A program made the translations under genes and the position numbers. From an uncultured Anaerolineae bacterium (lineage in GTDB: Bacteria; Chloroflexota; Anaerolineae; Anaerolineales; Villigracilaceae): a DNA stretch of 44,419 nt. Of the stretch, positions 8,504-16,143 are shown in pieces; within the stretch, counting starts at the first letter, position 1; each line of letters begins with the position of its first letter. The notes beneath the pieces were generated by a model. It had not been told where the DNA came from, did no database searches, and saw only the letters and a list, made by a program, of their open reading frames with translations. The stretch spans positions 1-44,419 of the forward strand of contig CAINXK010000457.1 in the NCBI GenBank assembly GCA_903854805.1. Reading direction: 5' to 3'.

Positions 8504-9274
8504 ATGGACTGGGCTCGTCAGATCAACATCAAAAATCCGGCTGAAATTGCAATTATGCGTGAAGCCGGACGCATCAACGCCTCTGTTCTGGCGGCTGTCC
8601 GTGAACAATTAAAACCCGGTGTTTCCACCGCCGACCTCGACGCGGCTGCCGAGGAAGTGCTCAAGAAATACGGGGCTGTCTCACCCTTCAAAGGCTACGG
8701 TTTCCCGCCGTTCCCCAACTCGATCACTGTCAGTATCAATGAAGAGTTGGTGCACGGCATTCCGACAACAACCCGGAAGCTGAAAGAAGGCGATATCGTT
8801 TCGATTGATTGTGGAACGTTCTTTGAAGGATATGTGGCTGACTCGGCGTTTTCCGCCGGGGTGGGAGAAATCTCAGCGAAGGCTGCAAATCTGCTAGAGG
8901 TAACCGAACAATCTCTGTATGTTGGGATCGCCAAAATGCGATCCGGCAACCGGACTGGCGATATCTCTGAAGCGATACAGAAATATGTAGAAAGCCATGG
9001 TTACCATGTTACCCGCGAATACACCGGTCATGGCGTTGGGCGGCAAATGCACGAAGGTCCGCAGGTTCCGAATTATGGGACAGCAGGCACGGGCATTCTC
9101 TTGCGCCCTGGTGTAGTGATCGCTTTGGAACCAATGGTATTGGTCGGAACGCACAAGACCAAAGTAGCAAAAGATAAGTGGACTGTGGTGTCTGCCGATG
9201 GGTCGCTAACAGCGCATTTTGAACACAGCGTGGCTGTTACCGAAGGAGATCCCCTCATCCTGACTGTCCTGTGA
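8504..9274 (+). CDS. map: Type I methionine aminopeptidase
   Basis: Removes the initiator methionine from new proteins. The 256-residue length is that of type Ia enzymes without an N-terminal extension. Metal-ligand regions are visible: VSIDCGTFFEGYVADSA (two Asp), GHGVGRQMHEGP (His), ALEPMV (Glu) and FEHSVAVTEG (Glu). The gene follows adk by 17 bases; the upstream AGGAATT is rather far from the ATG, so expression may rely partly on coupling. Immediately downstream, infA would be expected but is missing. Confidence 0.96.
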   Translation: MDWARQINIKNPAEIAIMREAGRINASVLAAVREQLKPGVSTADLDAAAEEVLKKYGAVSPFKGYGFPPFPNSITVSINEELVHGIPTTTRKLKEGDIVSIDCGTFFEGYVADSAFSAGVGEISAKAANLLEVTEQSLYVGIAKMRSGNRTGDISEAIQKYVESHGYHVTREYTGHGVGRQMHEGPQVPNYGTAGTGILLRPGVVIALEPMVLVGTHKTKVAKDKWTVVSADGSLTAHFEHSVAVTEGDPLILTVL

Positions 9275-9295
9275 CCAATAAAAGACACCAAATAG

Positions 9296-9324
9296 TAGAC
9301 GGAAATGCACGAAGCTAGTATAAT
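9296..9324 (+). promoter_or_regulatory. Candidate sigma-70 promoter before rpmJ
   Basis: A perfect -10 box TATAAT at 9319-9324 lies 17 bases after TAGACG (9296-9301), a 4 of 6 match to TTGACA. It falls in the 105-base gap between map and rpmJ, about 55 bases before the rpmJ start. It would drive rpmJ-rpsM-rpsK-rpsD-rpoA-rplQ independently of the upstream operon. Confidence 0.55.
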
Positions 9325-9379
9325 CAAAACTTCGGCTGTCGAGGCACATACGTGTGTCTACTGAAGGAGAAAGGCACTC

Positions 9380-9493
9380 ATGAAAGTATCACCATCCATT
9401 CGTAAGCGTTGTGACAAGTGCAAGGTAGTGAAGCGCAGCGGCAGACTCTTCGTGATCTGCGAAAATCCAAAGCACAAGCAGAGACAAGGGTAA
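9380..9493 (+). CDS. rpmJ: 50S ribosomal protein L36, zinc-binding form
   Basis: This 37-residue protein starts [14 protein letters not shown] and carries the full zinc site C11, C14, C27 and H32. L36 is the smallest protein of the large subunit. The ATG is preceded by TGAAGGAGAAAGGC, a strong ribosome-binding site. It ends 6 bases before rpsM. The zinc-binding form is retained, as for S14, S4 and L24 in this cluster. Confidence 0.96.
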   Translation: MKVSPSIRKRCDKCKVVKRSGRLFVICENPKHKQRQG

Positions 9494-9499
9494 TCAACT

Positions 9500-9886
9500 A
9501 TGGCGCGTATTGAAGGTATTGACCTCCCACGCAACAAACGCGTTGAGATAGGGTTGACCTACCTATATGGTATCGGTCTAACCCGCTCGCGCGAAATTCT
9601 AGCAGAAACCAAAGTAAGCCCAGATATCCGTATCAAGGATCTCTCGGAAGCTGAGGTAGCTGCTCTGCGCGAATACATCACCAAGCACTTCACGTTGGAA
9701 GGCGACTTACGCCGTGAAGAGCAGTTGAATATAAAGCGCTTAATCGAAATCGGCTGCTATCGCGGAATGCGACATCGCCGCAATTTGCCGGTTCATGGTC
9801 AGCGCACTCGAACCAATTCACGCACCCGCAAAGGCCCCAAGAAGACTGTGGCCGGTCGTGGTCGTCGCCGTGGTGGTAAGAAGTAA
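9500..9886 (+). CDS. rpsM: 30S ribosomal protein S13
   Basis: The 128-residue protein starts [26 protein letters not shown] in the normal S13 order ([15 protein letters not shown]), has the helix-two-turn-helix region [10 protein letters not shown], and ends in the basic tail [15 protein letters not shown]13 in the subunit head makes bridges with L5 and 23S rRNA and touches P-site tRNA. The gene lies between rpmJ and rpsK as in the alpha operon of most bacteria. Length is normal. Confidence 0.97.
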   Translation: MARIEGIDLPRNKRVEIGLTYLYGIGLTRSREILAETKVSPDIRIKDLSEAEVAALREYITKHFTLEGDLRREEQLNIKRLIEIGCYRGMRHRRNLPVHGQRTRTNSRTRKGPKKTVAGRGRRRGGKK

Positions 9887-9910
9887 TCGTTGGCAGGAGA
9901 ATTATAATAT

Positions 9911-10315
9911 ATGGCACAAAGTGTACGCCAGGCGCGCCGCACGAGCGGCGCCAAAAAAGCCAAGCGCACGTTATCATCGGGGCAGGTTCATGTTTTTGCC
10001 TCGTTCAATAACACCATCGTTACTGTTACGGACACTTCAGGCAACACAATTGCCTGGGGCAGCGCCGGGTCGGCCGGTTTCAAGGGTTCTCGCAAGAGTA
10101 CACCTTTTGCCGCTCGTCTGGCCGCTGAACAGGCCATCAAAGCAGCCCAGCAAATGGGCTTGCAGGAAGCTGACCTGGTTGTTAAAGGCCCCGGCCCCGG
10201 CCGCGAGTCTGCCATCCGTGCAGTTCAATCGATGGGGATAAAGGTCCGATCCATCCAGGATAAGACCCCGGTAGCGCATAATGGCTGCCGCCCCCCTAAG
10301 AAACGTCGCGTGTAA
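9911..10315 (+). CDS. rpsK: 30S ribosomal protein S11
   Basis: A 134-residue protein with the S11 signatures [27 protein letters not shown] and the C-terminal [13 protein letters not shown]11 lies on the platform of the small subunit next to the 3' end of 16S rRNA. A GGCAGGAGAATTATAAT sequence precedes the ATG; it gives the ribosome-binding site, and its TATAAT is probably fortuitous. rpsD follows after 22 bases. Confidence 0.97.
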   Translation: MAQSVRQARRTSGAKKAKRTLSSGQVHVFASFNNTIVTVTDTSGNTIAWGSAGSAGFKGSRKSTPFAARLAAEQAIKAAQQMGLQEADLVVKGPGPGRESAIRAVQSMGIKVRSIQDKTPVAHNGCRPPKKRRV

Positions 10316-10337
10316 TTGTTTGGAGAGGTAAGAATAA

Positions 10338-10988
10338 ATGGCGAAATATCTTGGTCCGGTTTGTAGATTATGCCGGCGTGAAGGTGAAAAACTTTTCCTT
10401 AAGGGCGAGCGCTGCTTTACCCCGAAATGTGGGTTTGAGAAGCGCAGTTTTGCCCCAGGTGTGCATGGAAAATCAGGAAGTCGTTCCAGGACCGCTACGG
10501 GTCGCGAATCCGATTTTGCACGCCAGTTGCGAGCCAAGCAGAAGGCGCGTCGCGTCTATGGTACGATGGAACGCCAGTTCCGTCGTTATTATGAAACTGC
10601 TCAGCAGCGCCGCGGTCTGACCGGTCTAAACTTGCTTCAGATCCTTGAGACCCGTCTTGATAATATCGTGTTTCGTATGGGTTTCTCAACCAGCCGCGCT
10701 CAGGCGCGTCTACTGGTGTCCCACGGGCACTTTACCGTCAACGGTCGTCGTACGGATGTAGCGTCCATGCAAATGAGTTCCGGTGACGTGATTCAGGTGC
10801 GTGAAGGTTCACGCGATACTACGTACTTCAAAGAGCTTGGTGATTTGGCTGAAAAAAGAAATTTTCCGGCCTGGCTCAATCGCGACCTGAAGAATTTGAC
10901 TGGTACGGTCTTACGCCTGCCGGAACGCGCTGAAATCGACGGCAACTTGAACGAACAGCTAATCGTAGAGTTTTACTCACGACGTTAG
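10338..10988 (+). CDS. rpsD: 30S ribosomal protein S4, zinc-binding form
   Basis: S4 nucleates assembly of the small subunit body. The 216-residue protein has four cysteines, C9, C12, C26 and C31 (C-X2-C-X13-C-X4-C), the zinc-knuckle form found in Bacillus-type and Thermus S4. An S4 RNA-binding domain starts near residue 103 ([20 protein letters not shown]). The product ends [12 protein letters not shown]4 is an autoregulator of the alpha operon in Escherichia coli, and a hairpin lies in the gap between this gene and rpoA. Confidence 0.97.
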   Translation: MAKYLGPVCRLCRREGEKLFLKGERCFTPKCGFEKRSFAPGVHGKSGSRSRTATGRESDFARQLRAKQKARRVYGTMERQFRRYYETAQQRRGLTGLNLLQILETRLDNIVFRMGFSTSRAQARLLVSHGHFTVNGRRTDVASMQMSSGDVIQVREGSRDTTYFKELGDLAEKRNFPAWLNRDLKNLTGTVLRLPERAEIDGNLNEQLIVEFYSRR

Positions 10989-11013
10989 TGAATCGCAGCG
11001 GTTGCGTGGCAGG

Positions 11014-11034
11014 TCCCCTGGTTTTTTCAGGGGA
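11014..11034 (+). promoter_or_regulatory. Hairpin in the rpsD-rpoA gap
   Basis: TCCCCTG (11014-11020) and CAGGGGA (11028-11034) form a perfect 7-bp stem around a 7-base loop GTTTTTT. No T-run follows it, so it does not look like an ordinary terminator. It lies 25-60 bases after rpsD and before rpoA, and could tune the ratio of ribosomal to polymerase mRNA or be an RNA processing or protein-binding site. Confidence 0.5.
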
Positions 11035-11074
11035 ATGGTTTTGCCGCCGTTTTTGAACAAGGGAGAGGTGAACC

Positions 11075-12043
11075 GTGACCGGCTTAATGAACATGGTCAT
11101 GCCCAAGATCGAGCGTGAAGCAGAAGCTCGAAACTATGGGAAATTTATTATCAGCCCGCTGGAGCGTGGTTATGGTGTTACCGTCGGTAATGCCTTGCGA
11201 CGTGTGCTTTTATCATCCCTGGATGGCGCGGCTGTATCGTCGGTTCGTATAACGGATGTATTGCATGAATTTAGCGATATCCCCGGTGTGCGCGAAGACG
11301 TAATTCAGGTGACACTGCAGATCAAGCAGATTCGCTTGAAACTCAACGGAGTGGATTCCAACCGCATGCACCTTGAGGTGCGAGGCGAGGGTATGGTAAC
11401 CGCCGCTGATATCATCACTTCACCAGATGTTGAGATCATCAATCCTGATCTCTATTTGTTCACTGTTGATGATCCCAAGACCCGGCTTGACATGGAATTC
11501 ACTGTCGAACGTGGTCGAGGTTATTCACCAGCCAATGAGCGCTCGGGGCATTTGCCCATCGGTGATCTACCGGTGGATGCAATCTATAGCCCTGTGAAGC
11601 GTGTCAACTGGGAAGTGAATAACGCGCGCGTGGGCCAGAGCACGAACTATGACAAGCTAACGCTTGAAATCTGGACCGATGGCACACTGTCGCCCGAAAA
11701 GGCGCTCAGCTCCGCTGCCAAGACGATGATCGAACACTTGCGTTATATTGCCGGAATCAACGAAGAGACCCTTACTGTTACGATGGAAAAAGAGGTCTCT
11801 GGGAAACATATCAGCGTTGAACTTGCTGAGACTCCGGTTGAAGCACTCGATCTGTCAGTGCGTGTTTTCAATTCACTCAAGCGCACAGGCATCACTACTG
11901 TTGGTGATGTAATCGATCTGCTCGAAAAGGGCGATCAGGCTGTCATGTCCATTCGTAATTTTGGTGAGAAGAGTCTCGACGAACTACGCCAGAAGATGCA
12001 CGAAAAGGGCTTCTTGAAAGATCAACCGATTATTGCGGAGTAA
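11075..12043 (+). CDS. rpoA: DNA-directed RNA polymerase alpha subunit
   Basis: The alpha subunit dimerises to start RNA polymerase assembly and contacts UP elements and activators. The 322-residue protein has an N-terminal domain (about 1-235) with the typical ERGYGVTVGNALRRVLLSS motif, and a C-terminal domain (about 255-320) with the two helix-hairpin-helix-like parts (VRVFNSLKRTGITTVGDV and VMSIRNFGEKSLDEL). The start is GTG at 11075, supported by GGGAGAGGTGAACC; an ATG at 11087 is an alternative 4 codons later. The gene is followed by rplQ. Confidence 0.97.
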   Translation: MTGLMNMVMPKIEREAEARNYGKFIISPLERGYGVTVGNALRRVLLSSLDGAAVSSVRITDVLHEFSDIPGVREDVIQVTLQIKQIRLKLNGVDSNRMHLEVRGEGMVTAADIITSPDVEIINPDLYLFTVDDPKTRLDMEFTVERGRGYSPANERSGHLPIGDLPVDAIYSPVKRVNWEVNNARVGQSTNYDKLTLEIWTDGTLSPEKALSSAAKTMIEHLRYIAGINEETLTVTMEKEVSGKHISVELAETPVEALDLSVRVFNSLKRTGITTVGDVIDLLEKGDQAVMSIRNFGEKSLDELRQKMHEKGFLKDQPIIAE

Positions 12044-12049
12044 GACAAA

Positions 12050-12430
12050 ATGCGACATCAGGTAGCAGGTTATAAACTTGGGCGCTCCAAGGGCGCGCGC
12101 ATCGCCCTGCGGCGCACGCTAATTAAACAGTTTTTTACGCACGAGCGAATCACGACCACGCGGGCTAAGGCGCATGCCATCCGTGGGGATGCTGAACGCA
12201 TGATTACCGTTGCCCGCCGCTGTGCGGAAGGCACGGCTGTAGCGAAAGTCACTGCGCGCCGTCTGGTTGCTGCGCGTCTCGGTGGTGGCGATGAAGTCGT
12301 CCGAAAGTTGTTCGACGAAATTGCGCCTCGCTTCGCGACACGCCCTGGTGGTTATACTCGTATACTCAAGCTTGGACCACGTTTCGGTGATTCTGCCGAG
12401 ATGGTGATCCTTGAGCTGGTGGAAGAATAG
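12050..12430 (+). CDS. rplQ: 50S ribosomal protein L17
   Basis: The 126-residue protein starts MRHQVAGYKLGR and has the L17 features HQ-x-LGR, ARIALRRTLIKQFFTHERITTTRAKA and a C-terminal ILKLGPRFGDSAEMVILEL. L17 is the smallest conserved partner at the exit-tunnel side of the large subunit. It follows rpoA by 6 bases, the usual end of the alpha operon. Nothing unusual was seen. Confidence 0.97.
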   Translation: MRHQVAGYKLGRSKGARIALRRTLIKQFFTHERITTTRAKAHAIRGDAERMITVARRCAEGTAVAKVTARRLVAARLGGGDEVVRKLFDEIAPRFATRPGGYTRILKLGPRFGDSAEMVILELVEE

Positions 12431-12486
12431 GTCAGCGTTCGTTCTGTGTTCAGGGTTCTTGAACATTGAATTCTGGTCCTGATAAC

Positions 12487-13227
12487 GTGGCACGTTACAA
12501 GATCATCCTTGCCTACGATGGAACCGGTTTATCCGGTAGTCAGCGTCAGGCAACCGCCCGAACGGCGCAGAGCGAGCTTGAAGAAGCCCTGCGCCGGCTG
12601 GGTTGGGTGGGTAAGTCTGTCCTGATGGCGGGGCGCACTGATAGTGGTGTGCACGCCCGGGGGCAGGTGGTCACATTTGATCTACAGTGGAAACATGAGC
12701 CCGAAGTACTGGTAAGGGCCCTAAACGGTAACTTACCAGCGGAAATGGCAGTGAGCGCGGCACAAATCGTCAGAGACGATTTTCATCCTCGTTTCGATGC
12801 CACTTCCAGGCTTTATTGTTACAGGTTATACTGTCATCCATCACGCGACCCCTTGCGGGAACGCTATGCCTGGCGACAGTGGCCTGACCTGGATGCTGAC
12901 GGCCTTAAACAGGCAGCCAGCTTTATCCCCGGCAAACACGATTTTGCCGCTTTCGGCACCCCGCCCCGGCCCGGAAGTAGCAGCGTGCGCACGGTGCTGA
13001 AAGCCGAATGGCACCAGCAGGGTGATGAGTGGTTCTTTGAAGTCCAGGCTGATGCTTTTTTGTACCACATGGTGCGCAGACTTGTCTTCGTCCAGGTGGC
13101 TGTAGGGCAGGGTAAGTTCCCGGCAAGTGTTGTTGCCGATATGCTAGCAGACAGACTCAGCGCAGTTCCGGCTGGATTGGCTCCTGCAAATGGACTGACA
13201 CTTGTCGAAGTAACGTATCCTGAGTGA
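12487..13227 (+). CDS. truA: tRNA pseudouridine(38-40) synthase
   Basis: TruA converts uridines 38-40 of the anticodon stem to pseudouridine. The catalytic aspartate lies in GRTDSGVHA at about residue 50, and other family segments (FHPRFDATSRLYCYRLY, FLYHMVRR) are present. I chose the GTG at 12487, which gives MARYKIILAYDGT, the usual spacing to the first conserved block and a 246-residue protein. A TTG at 12466 would add 7 residues; neither start has a clear ribosome-binding site. The rplQ-truA-rplM-rpsI order is common in Gram-positive-type clusters. Confidence 0.93.
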   Translation: MARYKIILAYDGTGLSGSQRQATARTAQSELEEALRRLGWVGKSVLMAGRTDSGVHARGQVVTFDLQWKHEPEVLVRALNGNLPAEMAVSAAQIVRDDFHPRFDATSRLYCYRLYCHPSRDPLRERYAWRQWPDLDADGLKQAASFIPGKHDFAAFGTPPRPGSSSVRTVLKAEWHQQGDEWFFEVQADAFLYHMVRRLVFVQVAVGQGKFPASVVADMLADRLSAVPAGLAPANGLTLVEVTYPE

Positions 13228-13270
13228 TCAGGTTGAAATAGTCAATAAGAAAGTTTGTGGAGATACGACC

Positions 13271-13693
13271 GTGTACAAATCGTACTATCCGAAGGCCAAA
13301 GAAATCCAGAATGACTGGGTGGTGATCGATGCCGCTGGTCAGAATCTGGGTCGTTTGACGGCGAAGATTGCCGCCACCTTACTCGGAAAACATAAGCCGA
13401 CCTACACCCCTGGCGTGCCGGTGGGTGATTATGTTGTGGTCATCAATGCCGCTTACATTACTGTAACTGGCTCGAAGACAACCGAGAAGACGTATTACAA
13501 ACATTCCGGTTATCCTGGTGGGTTGAAGTCCGTCGTTTTGAAGGACCAGCTCAAGAATCATCCCGATCGCGTTATTCGTGACGCTGTTTGGGGTATGCTT
13601 CCCAAATCCAAGTTTAGCCATGCCATTATCAAGCGCTTGAAGGTGTACGGCGGCGGTGAGCACCCCCACGGCACCCAGACCGACAAGAAGTAA
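13271..13693 (+). CDS. rplM: 50S ribosomal protein L13
   Basis: The 140-residue protein begins at a GTG (MYKSYYPKAKEIQNDWVVID) after GTGGAGATACGACC. It has the L13 motifs LGRLTAKIAATLLGKHKPTY and WGMLPKSKFSHAIIKRLKVY. L13 is an early-assembly protein of the large subunit. It is paired with rpsI 15 bases downstream, as in nearly all bacteria. Confidence 0.96.
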   Translation: MYKSYYPKAKEIQNDWVVIDAAGQNLGRLTAKIAATLLGKHKPTYTPGVPVGDYVVVINAAYITVTGSKTTEKTYYKHSGYPGGLKSVVLKDQLKNHPDRVIRDAVWGMLPKSKFSHAIIKRLKVYGGGEHPHGTQTDKK

Positions 13694-13708
13694 AGGAGCA
13701 TTACAATC

Positions 13709-14101
13709 ATGGCGCAGTATTTTGAAGGAATTGGACGCCGCAAGGAAGGCATTGCCCGCGTGCGTGTGTCAGATGGTTCGGGTAAGTTTGTGGTCAATGG
13801 CAAGAATGCCGCTGATTTTTTTACCCGTCCTGGTGACATGCATGCCATTCTCACCCCGTTGGCAGCGATCGGTCATGAGCCGTCCGCTTATGATATCTCT
13901 GTCGTAGTGAATGGCGGCGGCGTATCTGGTCAGACCAGTTCTGTGGTTCTTGGCCTGGCCCGCGCGCTTGTCAAAATCAACGGCGAGTGGACTTCCACCA
14001 TGCGCAAGGCTGGTTTGCTGACCCGCGATGCCCGCATCAAGGAACGCAAGAAGCCAGGTTTGAAGAAGGCCCGTAAGGCTCCTACTTACACCAAGCGTTA
14101 G
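13709..14101 (+). CDS. rpsI: 30S ribosomal protein S9
   Basis: A 130-residue protein with GIGRRKEGIARVRV at the N-terminus and the basic C-terminal tail ending PTYTKR. The C-terminal arginine/lysine tail of S9 reaches the anticodon of P-site tRNA. An AAGGAGCATTAC sequence serves as ribosome-binding site. This is the last gene of the ribosomal super-cluster; a hairpin follows. Confidence 0.97.
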   Translation: MAQYFEGIGRRKEGIARVRVSDGSGKFVVNGKNAADFFTRPGDMHAILTPLAAIGHEPSAYDISVVVNGGGVSGQTSSVVLGLARALVKINGEWTSTMRKAGLLTRDARIKERKKPGLKKARKAPTYTKR

Positions 14102-14425
14102 TATTACAAATTCTACAAAATTCGTATCGCGTAAAACGGTTGCGTTACCCACGCAGTCTGTTTTACGCTTTACGCTTTAATCCCATGAGTCTGTCATAGC
14201 ACGGCACATAATATTTTATGGCAGCGTTCGCCTGCCTGCGCTGCCCGATACTATTTTGCGGGTGCTTTCTGAAATAGTGTTCTTTCCGTTGCTGGTGGTG
14301 TTCGTTTCGTGGAGCTAAGATTCGCTTGTTGGTGGGTAGTGCCAAGCGAACGCTTAAAGTCATAGAATCGTTTTGATTTACGTTAATCACCAGGGCCTGC
14401 TGTTTGCTGGGTAAAGGAGTATTGC
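14102..14425 (+). other. Intergenic region between rpsI and mazG
   Basis: Apart from the hairpin at 14129-14168, this 324-base stretch holds no reading frame I believe in and no recognised RNA gene. A promoter for mazG is expected here but no convincing -35/-10 pair was found. GGTAAAGGAGTATTGC just before 14426 is the ribosome-binding site of mazG. Confidence 0.5.
14129..14168 (+). terminator. Hairpin after rpsI, probable end of the ribosomal cluster
   Basis: GCGTAAAAC (14129-14137) pairs perfectly with GTTTTACGC (14160-14168), with an inner TGCG/CGCA pair. It is followed by TTTACGCTTTAAT, which is T-rich but not a clean T-run. It lies 28 bases after the rpsI stop, which fits a transcription terminator of modest strength. 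Confidence 0.6.
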
Positions 14426-15514
14426 ATGGAATGGGAAAATATTGGTGAAATATTGGCTGTGTTGGGGTTGCAAGGCGAGAACAGACTGAGCCTGGTTGGC
14501 TCTGGCGGGCTCTCCAGTGCTCATGTGCCCTCTTTTCCGCCTGATGCTCCAGCTTTGCTGCTATGCCCTCCAGATTTCAATCTGGAGGCACTCAGCAGGG
14601 TCCTGGCGGCAATCTATCCGCAAAGTTTTCTGCTGAAGCTGGTTTCAAAGGAATTTCTGGTGCAGGAAATCCCGATTTCAGCGTTGGCTGACCAGTCGGC
14701 TGTGGCGGTATATGTTCCGGCTCTTGGTCCAGGCAGTTCTTTTGAGGCATTTCAGGAATTGATCGCCCATTTACGCGCGCCGGAGGATGGTTGCCCTTGG
14801 GATAAAGAACAGACCCATGCTAGCCTGCGCAAGCATTTACTGGAAGAAGCCTATGAGACCCTATCAGCCATGGATGACGCTGATCCAGAAAAAATGTGTG
14901 AAGAATTTGGAGACCTGCTCCTGCAGGTGGTGCTGAATGCCCAGATCGCCACAGAGGCCGGTGAGTTCAATATGGCGGATATTCTCCAGGGTATCCACGC
15001 CAAGATTGTACGCCGCCATCCGCATGTTTTTGGTCAGGTTGAGGTGGATGGTGTTGCCAATGTACTCTCAAATTGGGAGAAGATCAAAGCAGGAGAACGC
15101 AAGAAACAGGGCAACTCTGAAAAAGGCATCCTGGATGGTTTGCCAGCTGCTCTTCCAGCTTTGACCCAGGCCCAGGAGTTCCAGGATCGTGCGGCACGGG
15201 TGGGCTTTGATTGGCCAGAAATTTCAGGTGTTCTGGATAAGATTAAAGAAGAGATCCTGGAGGTTGAGGCGACTACCAATCAGGCCGAGCTGACCGATGA
15301 ACTCGGCGACCTGTTCTTTGTGCTGGTTAACCTGGCGCGCTGGAAAAAGGTCGATGCAGAAGCAGCGCTGCGGGCTGCCAGCGTTAAATTTAAGACCCGG
15401 TTTAAATATATCGAACATCAGGCCCAACTCTCGCAGCGTGCTATGCAAGAATTGAGCCTGCGGGAAATGGATGCCCTGTGGAATGACGCCAAGCGTTCTG
15501 AGAGAAAGGCGTAG
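14426..15514 (+). CDS. mazG: MazG-family nucleoside triphosphate pyrophosphohydrolase
   Basis: MazG hydrolyses NTPs or dNTPs to the monophosphate and pyrophosphate and is thought to clean the nucleotide pool. The 362-residue protein has two MazG domains: the first (about 105-225) contains PEDGCPWDKEQTH and the magnesium motif E140-E141-x2-E144 with E160-x2-D163; the second (about 245-350) has E276-E277 and E293-x2-D296. The first 100 residues are not MazG; their position matches the methylase-like N-terminal part of longer MazG fusions, but no catalytic motif is seen. The gene has its own ribosome-binding site and ends convergently with the next gene. Confidence 0.88.
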   Translation: MEWENIGEILAVLGLQGENRLSLVGSGGLSSAHVPSFPPDAPALLLCPPDFNLEALSRVLAAIYPQSFLLKLVSKEFLVQEIPISALADQSAVAVYVPALGPGSSFEAFQELIAHLRAPEDGCPWDKEQTHASLRKHLLEEAYETLSAMDDADPEKMCEEFGDLLLQVVLNAQIATEAGEFNMADILQGIHAKIVRRHPHVFGQVEVDGVANVLSNWEKIKAGERKKQGNSEKGILDGLPAALPALTQAQEFQDRAARVGFDWPEISGVLDKIKEEILEVEATTNQAELTDELGDLFFVLVNLARWKKVDAEAALRAASVKFKTRFKYIEHQAQLSQRAMQELSLREMDALWNDAKRSERKA

Positions 15515-15571
15515 CTTTGCGTATAGCAAATGTGTAGAGCGGCTGATACCTGGTTGTATTTCCCCAGGCAT

Positions 15572-15590
15572 TCAGAGTTTTTGGCTCTGA
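15572..15590. terminator. Weak hairpin in the convergent mazG/acetyltransferase gap
   Basis: TCAGAG (15572-15577) and CTCTGA (15585-15590) form a 6-bp stem in the 80-base gap between two genes that face each other. A second short pair, CCTGG/CCAGG, lies just before it. It may act as a bidirectional terminator, but the stem is short. Confidence 0.3.
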
Positions 15591-15594
15591 TGGC

Positions 15595-16137
15595 TTAGAC
15601 TTCGTACGACATTAAGTACTCGTCATAATAAACACCAGCGTGAAATATTACCCTGGGTTCCCTGCCGTATTTGATAAAGCCGTTCTGTTCATAAAGCTGA
15701 ATGGCCGCCAGGTTGGTTGTGACAACAGCAAGTTTGAGACTGACGATTTCGTGCTCTCTAGCCCAATCCAGGCAGCCAGCCAGCAGCCCGAAAGCCAGAC
15801 CCTGCCTGCGCCATTGCGGCTGGATATAGACGCCTCCGATGGTAGCCGAATGCCTCAATTTGTGGCCCGGAAATCGGCGAATGCCTGCCATGCCAAGTAT
15901 TAATTGATCGTATGCGGCCACAAAACTGCATTCTTCCTGGGGGTTGGCTTGTATGAGTTTGAGAGTCCATTCAATTGTGCAGTTTTCGAGGGAATCATAA
16001 TCTGATCCAAACAAGGTCGGATTATCACGTAAGGCTGCCTGGCGAAGTTCGCTGAATTGGATGGCGTCCGCCACCTCAGCTGGGCGGATTGCCACGCTGC
16101 CAGCTGAGGTGGCAATGATTGGGTATGGTCGGTTCAT
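15595..16137 (-). CDS. GNAT-family N-acetyltransferase
   Basis: The 180-residue protein has the GNAT fold order: an N-terminal PAEVADAIQFSELRQAAL segment, a central beta-strand region, and the acetyl-CoA pyrophosphate loop WRRQGLAFGLL near residue 113, followed by LKLAVVTTNLAAIQLYEQNGF (residues split over motif A/B), which is typical. The enzyme moves an acetyl group from acetyl-CoA to an amine of an unknown substrate. The stop of the upstream oxidoreductase gene is only 6 bases before its start, so the two are likely to be co-transcribed. The substrate cannot be inferred. Confidence 0.85.
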   Translation of the reverse strand: MNRPYPIIATSAGSVAIRPAEVADAIQFSELRQAALRDNPTLFGSDYDSLENCTIEWTLKLIQANPQEECSFVAAYDQLILGMAGIRRFPGHKLRHSATIGGVYIQPQWRRQGLAFGLLAGCLDWAREHEIVSLKLAVVTTNLAAIQLYEQNGFIKYGREPRVIFHAGVYYDEYLMSYEV

Positions 16138-16143
16138 GCCAGT

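Noticed and set aside
9911..9911. TATAAT just before rpsK (about 9904-9909)
   Set aside because: It sits between the ribosome-binding site and the start codon, which is too close to serve as a promoter for rpsK.
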